Source: Cordilura impudica (taxonomy: Eukaryota; Arthropoda; Insecta; Diptera; Scathophagidae). From it: a stretch of 64,000 nt of DNA. Location: NCBI GenBank assembly GCA_963682025.1, contig OY821517.1, positions 105,034,972 to 105,098,971 on the forward strand. Reading direction: 5' to 3'. The notes under the pieces are model-generated. The model did not search any database. It was not told the DNA's origin and saw only the letters and a list, made by a program, of their open reading frames with translations. The first letter of the stretch is position 1. Each line of letters starts with the position of its first letter. Shown here one piece after another: positions 47,201-56,200 of this stretch. A program made the position numbers and the translations under genes.

Positions 47201-50200
47201 TTGATTTTTAATTCTGTTTATTTGGTGAGTAGTGCTATGTCCTTTTTTAAATCCAAATTGTTCTTTAGCAACAATAGAATTGGTCGTTACAAATGCACTA
47301 AGACGAGAATGTAGTATTTTTTCAAATATTTTACCTAAGTTACTTAATAGACTAATAGGTCTGTAGCTGTTTGTGTTATTTTTTGCTTTACTAAGTTTGT
47401 TTATGGCTATGACCTTAGTATTTTTGAAATGGTTTGGGAAATAGTTGAGTTTGATGCAGCTGTTAAATATTATAACCAGTAGTTTTAGAGCTTTGAGTGG
47501 TAGTTTCTTAAAGCGCAGGTTTGGAACATTGTCAAAACCAGAGGATGTTTAGGGTTTTATTGAGACAATATTCATTACTTATTCAAGAGATGTATTAGGA
47601 GCATTTCTGCCCTTATCTGCAATGCGTTTTTCTAGTACGAAACGCTGTATAATATATTGGACTGTTAAAGGGCTAATATCAACAATTTCAGAAATTTCCT
47701 TTTGGGTTTTGCCCTCTTTAAAGTGTTTCATCACGATTTCAAGCCTTTCAATTGAAGTGCGTCGACCTATCCTGATAGCCCCCAAAATAATAACTTATAT
47801 AATTTTTAATAGCACATTAAGCAGGTACAAAACATATTACGAGACAATTGAAGTCATATGTATATTACTCTCAAATAACGGTTAACTCAAACACACGAAA
47901 TAAGCTGTGTAGTCCATTTTTCAAATAATAAAATGCAAAAAAGTTTTTGTTAAATTGCATTGTTGTTGTGTTTTTTTCAATAAGATGTAAAAATATTCTC
48001 TCACACGAAATAAGGTGTGAGTTACTGTATGTATGGTTTCAATACAATATATCCAATTACATTTTTTTTTGTTTAAATAGAGAAAATGTATACTGATCTT
48101 GGCCATTTCATTACTCTCATCGATAAACCATTCGTTCACATGTACAAAAACAAAATCAACAAGCAAACAAAAATGTGTATGCATCGCTGATTCATATCTA
48201 TATGCACTTGTTCTGTTATGTGTAAACATTTTTCACTATTTTTAGTTTTTTCCTTACATATTTGGTCTAGAGGCTCCAAGTTCAATACCAAACTGTTGCA
48301 TATTATGACAACCATTTTAAGCCTGAGTAGTGCGACCCACTTGACCTATTGCGGACAGGAGAATAATTTCAACAGACATACAGGCAAACAGACAGACGGA
48401 CAGATGGAAATCACCAGATCGACTTCTACTATAAATATTAAGAATATTTATAGTTTAAGGGGTCTTCGGCATTTATTTGAATGAGTTACAAACGGATTGA
48501 CAAACTGATATATACCCTCTGCACAGTGGGCTGGAGGGTGCAATAACAAAACTAAAAAATATTCATTTTATGCTGTTGACTAAACATTGGAATCTTTTAC
48601 TATACAATAATTGAACACGGTCCCTCTATTTTTGCTTTCAATATTTTGTTGGGTATCCATTATTTTTTAGTGCTGCTTCACCACGCCGGGGCATGGAGTC
48701 AATTAAATTATTGATGATATCGATTGACATATTTTGCATCTTAGAATTAACTACCTCTATGAGATCTGTCTTGTTTGTATAATTTCGTGTCTGTATTTTT
48801 CGATCTACAATTTCTCATAGATTTTCTATGCGATTAACATCTGGTGATTGCGCTGGGGCCAAATCACCGCATTCGATATCGAATAAAATCAATCGCAATT
48901 CCATATTTTGGTTTATTATTTGAAGAAGACGGATAAACGCTCGACCACGATTCGCTTTTCTTCTTAATCAGAGGCCATAATTTTTCAACTGTGAAAAAGA
49001 AAAATTATTCTTAGCATTTTATTTTGGGAAATAAAAAATGATTTCGATCGAAAAAATTTCGATAACGAATGGCTCCTGGTCATAATAAAACTCTAACTGC
49101 ATTAGATTGTTGGAGGAGTGTTTGAACTCCTAGCCCAGGAGCATATTTTCCTCTGCGTATGGATACATTATAGCATTTTTTGTATCCAATTCCAGTTAGA
49201 ATATCTATTACTACACAAATTGGGCCTATTCCTTTGCCCGAAAACAATCCCATACCATCATAATACCTCCGCCAAACTTAATAGTTTTATTTGTATATTT
49301 GGGTCTAGTATATTTCCCTTTGGTCATCGTACAAATGTTCCTCAATCATGGCCTCCTAAATTGAACTTGGCCTCATCTGAAAAGAGAACAGTAATTTATG
49401 GAAATTTATGGGAACCAGAAGATTTATCTATGATATCTGTAATTTCTTCACAGGACGATAAGAATCAAGATCAGCCTGAATTGCTCGTCGGGAAACAGTT
49501 CGAGCACATATTTTTTGTTTCAAATTGTTAATGACCTTTTTGACATTTTTTAAACTCTCTTGCTATTAAATTATTCTTTCACGATATTTCTTGATAATTT
49601 TTGAAATTATTGATTTATTCAAAGAATAATTTTTCACCAATTTTCTTTGGCTTAAGACCACAAAATAATAATTATTTATAAGATTAAACATGGATAATAC
49701 AATTGTGTTAAAAAAAAAAACAGTTGAAAGTGTATGTCAGAAACTATAAATATTAAAATAACGGTAAGATTTTATACATTTTAATCAATTCGGATTCCGA
49801 TTATTTATTTATTTTACTAGAATCTTTGTAATAAATTTGTTAGCTTTCGATAGAAAACAGACCAAAAAGAAATTTCGCCAAGAAAAAAAAAATAGTAAAA
49901 ACAAAATTGGCGAATTCAGAATTTTGTGAAAGTATCCAATGAATTGTCACTCACTGTATATCCCTTGCACGGTTGTGTGGAGGGTATAATAAATGTACAA
50001 ACGTGCATAAATATATACAGCCGTCGTTGTTTCATATTATATTGTTTAAACCAAATTATTTAGGTACTGAAAAATAATCAGAAATTAATCATAACAAATT
50101 ATAAATTAAGTTCACTTTAATGGGGACAAAATTATTCTTACAGTAAGAAAATGCTTAGTAATTGAACAGATTAATATCTTTTGGCCATGCCTTCTATTTG

Positions 50201-53200
50201 TAACAGTTCCCATAACCTATTTGGCATTGAGTCAACTAAATTTTTTGTTACACCTGCTCATATATCTGACAAGTTTTTAAAATATGAAATCGGTCCCAGC
50301 CATACCCAATTCTCCGTGAAAAACTATGAAGATAAATTAATTTTTTTTAACGCGATCGGGAACGTGAAATATAGATTTTTATTGATAATATAAAATTTAC
50401 TTATTTGTTTCTTACGTTCTTGGACGACCACATGAAAAACTAGAAACTGAAAGAAAAACTGATTAAGATTTTTGTTTTAAAGTTATCAAAAATAAAATAT
50501 TTTCAATATTAATATGGAGCATTCCATGAACTCAAAACCATTATCCAAATATTAATTTTGTATATATTATTGCACACATATACTTAGTTATTAGATTATG
50601 TTCTAATCTAATATAATTTATTGAAATTATAAAGAGTAGATCGCTGTTTTTTAAAATACTGTTATTTTTAAAGAGTAACAACAAGTAGCCTTTTTTCATT
50701 GGACTTTACACCATTTTTTGATAGGTAGCTAGCTGTCACTATTGTTTATCAGTTAGAACTTAATTTTCTTTTCTCCGTCTACGTGTGTGGGTAAGCTTTA
50801 TTTAACTGCATAACCAATTTTTTTAGTAAATTGTTCTGATGTCGAGAAATTAATTTTAACGAAAATGTAAGTTTCGATGTCCCATACGTGACGCTTGATT
50901 CGTTTTTATTTTAATAATAGTAAAATAAGCAGATTATGGAAACTCCTTTTTGTGATTTATAGCTAACTTCTAGTGGTCTAAGCATTAATCAAAAAAAAAT
51001 TTAATTTAACGTTTCCCTTATAACTGATAAGTGGTACGAGTTAAGCGTCCGTACGTGACGCCGAGGAACAAGAAATTTTTGTATTACAAATTTCAATCTC
51101 ACAAAAATGACTGATCAACAACCATCAACAAGTGCTAGCCGTATGCGAAAATTTCCTGAAAAGAGAAAGGAGGAAGATCCAAATTTCACCGCTAATTAGG
51201 CTAAAAATACAAAAAGCCGTTTTTTTTTAATATTTTGCTACATCGCACGGAAAAGGTGTGATAGATGCGTTGGCGGAAACATCAAAAGAATAGTAAGAGA
51301 GAAAATGATAAGTCAAAAGGCCAAACAGCCAAGGACTTTGCTGATTTGGCTTCTAGATTAGTCTTAAAAACACACGTAATATATATTCCATCCTCGAAAA
51401 TAAATGAAAAAATTAAGTCTTTGTCACCATGGGACAATACCCAAGCAATATCTGGAATTTCAAAGTTCCATTTTATTATAACTAAGGAGAATGTTGTAGA
51501 ATGCAGAAAACATTGCTTATCCTTAGAAAAATCTGTAACAAATTATTAATTATTATTTACTTTTTAGATCAAAGTTCAACTATGTCGCCTTCGTGACGCG
51601 ATTTGTCTGTACGTGATAAATTATAAAAACCAATTTTCAATTATAAATTGTGTTTTAATAAAAACTAGCAGATTCCAGCGAGTGCAATTTCTAGGCAACT
51701 TTCAGCTTAGCCAATTCACAAACCAACACTTTTTTGGTTTATTATTAATGTGAATGAAGATGACAATGTCATTAACAAACACATTAACAAATTTAATAAA
51801 CACACACCTAGCATGCGTATAATTTTATGTATGTGTTAGTAGCAATTTTAAATGCAATTTACTCAAAATAAAGGAAAAAATTTTCTTTACTGAGCTAAAG
51901 AGGGACGAAGTAACTCCAAACTTATAAAAAAAAAAAAAAAAAAAAAAAAGGACAAAATTTAAAAATCTGGTGAACAGTTAAAAAGAAATACCTTTCAAAT
52001 AATATACGTTTTGTTATAAGCGGGATAAAACGGTAGAACAAAAAATCGGTAACAAAAAATCGCCTAGCCTATTAATACTACAGCACCAAGCTTGACTTTT
52101 AATTAAAATTTTTTCTTACGACACTTTTTCTCCATATGTAAAAGTTTCGCTGAAACCTGAATGCAACGATAACAAATTCGAATGTTGGGTGACTGGAACC
52201 GTCCCATACGTGACGGGATTTTTCTAAATTTTTTCTTCAGTATGCCATGAATTATCTAAAAATTTTATAAGTAGGATTAAAGACTACTGTGTTCTCTATA
52301 ATATAATAGAAATTGACTAGATATCTGATGAATTAATAAAGAACTAGATGAAATATAAGCACATAAAACTAGTTGGTTTTGTCTGTACGTGACCGTGGAA
52401 TGCTCAATATAACATTGGCCATTTCGTCGTACTTAAGGCGTATTTTGTTTATTATCACTCGGTTGCATTGTTGTACATTACAATCAGTAGCCTTGAAATT
52501 TATTTTTACATACACTCCCATATTATTGTTTTGCTTTTTATTTAATTGATACAAATGTTTCTTGAAATAAAGCGATATTCTATAAAAGACGTAACTTTTC
52601 AACAAAATAAGTATCACACATTTTGAAAATGTGCATGATTTTCATGATTCTCATGTCATATTATTATTATATTAATAGGCTAGGCGATTTTTTGTTATCG
52701 ATGTTTTGTTCTACCGTTTTATCCCGATTTTGACCAAACGTATATTATTTGAAAGGTATTTCTTTTCAGCTGTCACCAGATTTACAGAATTTAAAATTTT
52801 TCCTTTATTTTGAGTAAATTGCATTTGAAGTTGCTACTAACACATACATCATAAAATTATACATATGCTATGTGTGTGTTTATTAAATTTGTCAATGTGT
52901 TTGTTAATGAGTTTACTATCTTCATTCACAATAATAATAAACCAAAAAAGTGTTGGTTTTTGAATTGGCTTAGTTGCAAAATAAATTTTCCTAGAAATTG
53001 CACTCGAATTTCGAGCGCTGGAATCTGCTAGTTATTATTATTTTAGTAAAAATTAATAAATTTCATTTTATTCAAGTCTCGAAATTTTGTACAACCGAAC
53101 TTTCTTGGCCGATTATATAAAAAAGCACTGGCAAATCACATATTTATGCTGATGTTTGCAACTACCAAAAATATTTGACCTAGTCCCTTTATTATAATGA

Positions 53201-56200
53201 TCGACTAAGAATCACTTTCTGAGTCGATTTAGCGATATTCGTCCGTTCGTCTGTGTGTCCATGTAGACAAGTATTAATATATTTTAATAAAATTTGTATA
53301 CATATAAGCTTTTATAGACCAAAGGATGAACGTTGCATCTTCAGACCTAGTCCCCATACAAATGGCGCCTATGAGATTGACTTAACTTGTCATAAGATCC
53401 AAATTATCATATAGTTCTCGCTCAAATTTGATTTGTGTTAATTACACCCATTAATTATTAGTCCAAAAATAAACCCTATAGGACAATTCTTACTCGCAGC
53501 CCCTATATAAAGCTGCTTCCCGATCTTCACTTAAATTACTTAAATTACTATAAAAAAGCAGCAATTTTTCAGATTTTTCTCAAATACAGTTTGTTAATGT
53601 GTTTGCAAAAATAATTGACTACCAAATATGGTGAGGATCGGTACATTTTTGGACCTAGCCCTCATATAAATATTGCATCCGATATGAATTTTTTCATATC
53701 TGCAGGCAAAAAAATAAACCCTATAGGACAATTCTTACTCGCAGCCCCCATATAAAGCTGCTTCCCGATCTTCACTTAAATTACTTAAATTACTATAAAA
53801 AAGCAGCAATATTTCAGATTTTTCTCAAATACAGTTTGTTTATGTGTTTGCAAAAATAATTGACTACCAAATATGGTGAGGATCGGTACATTTTTGGACC
53901 TAGCCCTCATATAAATATTGCATCCGATATGAACTTTTTCATATCTGCAGGCAAAAAAATAAACCCTATAGGACAATTCTTACTCGCAGCCCCCATATAA
54001 AGCTGCTTCCCGATCTTCACTTAAATTACTTAAATTAGTATAAAAAAGCAGCAATATTTCAGATTTTTCTCAAATACAGTTTGTTTATGTGTTTGCAAAA
54101 ATAATTGACTACCAAATATGGTGAGGATCGGTACATTTTTGGACCTAGCCCTCATATAAATATTGCATCCGATATGAACTTTTTCATATCTGCAGGCAAA
54201 AAAATACCAAAATTTTTGTTTATGCTTATTTTCTATATCGAATTTGTTGGACCTAACACTCTTTCTCTTAACGCATGGTATAGGGTATCGTAAATTTCTT
54301 ACTTGTTTTATTTTAAATTCAATTTATATTTGTAATTAAATCAAAACACATTTTTTTGAAGAATTTTTAGTAAGGAACAAAACTGGTATAATCTTAGTTT
54401 TAATTTTTTTTACAAGCAAAAATCTATTGAACTTAATGTTTTTGCTTGTACTGAAATGCCTTCGTATGTATTAATTTCTTTTTTTTATAATTTTTTAGTT
54501 TTTAATTTTTTTGGATGACTTTAAATGAGTGCTGAAACGAATAAAAAAGATGCCTCAACTTACCCTAAAAATAGTTTTTAAAAAGGAATCAAAATTTCAA
54601 CTAGGACGCTTAGTTTTCGATTTTATATTCCCCGTAGACGTGTGAGTGATTAGTAATACATATGTATAGCGTTACAGAATCATCAGATCAATGAATAAGC
54701 GATGAGCGTAACTATATTGTTGTTTCAATAAGAAATTTTAATAAAAAATTAAGACAAATTTTATAATCGTATTTTTTTTTATTTTGTAAATAAAATTTCT
54801 TTTAATCCTCGAAATTGTATTGAAATTGAAATGTATTTTTTTAATCATTTTCTATGAATTAATTCAAATGCTTCCAAGAGCTTTTTTCCTTTATCTTTAA
54901 AATTACACATAAAATAAGGTGGGAACAAATGTTGACTGTTCTATTTGTTATAGATTCGAATTAATTTATTTTTATTCATTCGGCTTAAGTGCAGTTTAGG
55001 GACAATTCCCCGATCGGTTTCAAATTCTCACCACTTATTAAACATTTTATTGTGGTTCTAGGAAAATATGTTTTTCGGCGGTCGAGCCTATTTCCCGAGT
55101 TATGGACTTCCGAAGTTTTGACATGGACTTGTATATAACTTTGTTATTTAGTATCGGATTTCAGCAATATATATATATCATTTGAAAACTTACTTGAGTG
55201 CCTTTTATTTCATATTTTTAAATTTAAAATCTATTAACCCATTATGAACCTATTTTAAATTTCGTATTTTTGCAATAGTTTTTTTTTTTTTCTTAAATAT
55301 GGACTTATCTCGTATTTCGACCTCTTAGCCCTTTCAGGATCGGATATACTATCATTTTTTTCGAAAATTAACCCACTATGTACTGTTTTCATAATATGAA
55401 AATTTTTGATTAAAAATCGCGCGATCAAAAATTATCAAAAATTTTCATAGACAAAAAATATATAGAGGAATTAACCCACTAACAAATATATTTTCATAAT
55501 ATTATGGAAATTTTTTATAAAAAATCGTGCGACAATAAATTAAAAGGTGTAGCCATTATTAAAAAAAAAGATAAGAAACATTAAATTAGGAATATATATT
55601 TCGAAAAAACTAAAAAGTGTAGGTAAAATCCCTAATATATCCGGTCCTTAAAGGGTTAAGAGGTCGAAATGTATATCAAAATGAAGCTATTGGACACAAC
55701 TTTTATTCAGTTTACGTAAAAGCACACTGATATATGTCTATTTACGAGATAATTCCATTTGTAAGAAAAAAAAACTATTACAAAAATATAAAATTTTAAA
55801 TAGGTTCATAATGGGATAATAGATTTTAAATTTAAAAATATCAAATAAAAGGCACTCAAGTAAGCTTTCAAACGATATATATATATCGCTGAAATCCGAT
55901 ACTAAATAACAAAGTTATATACAAGTCCAAGTCAAAACTTCGGAAGTCCATAACTCGGGAAATAGGATCGACCGCCGAAAAAATATTTTCCTAGAATCAC
56001 CCCAAAAGCCCCTACCTCCCCCCAAAAATAAAATAATATCGGAGCGTTGCCCCTAAACTCCACTTGTTCCTTTATTCTATATCTATAATATTAATAGGCT
56101 AGGCGATTTCTTGTGATCGATGTCTTGTTCTACGGTTTTATCTCGATTTTGACCAAACATATATTATTTGAAAGGTATTTCTTTTTAGCCGTTTTGCGGA

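Noticed and set aside
47921..48229. 102-aa minus-strand ORF
   Set aside because: No recognisable domain, and it lies between transposon relics in a Men intron; not supportable as a gene.
49118..49531. 137-aa plus-strand ORF
   Set aside because: Antisense to the Tc1 transposase relic; its apparent openness comes from the decayed opposite strand.
53471..54205. CRISPR-like array
   Set aside because: Units are 245 bp, directly adjacent, with no spacers, inside a eukaryotic transposon.
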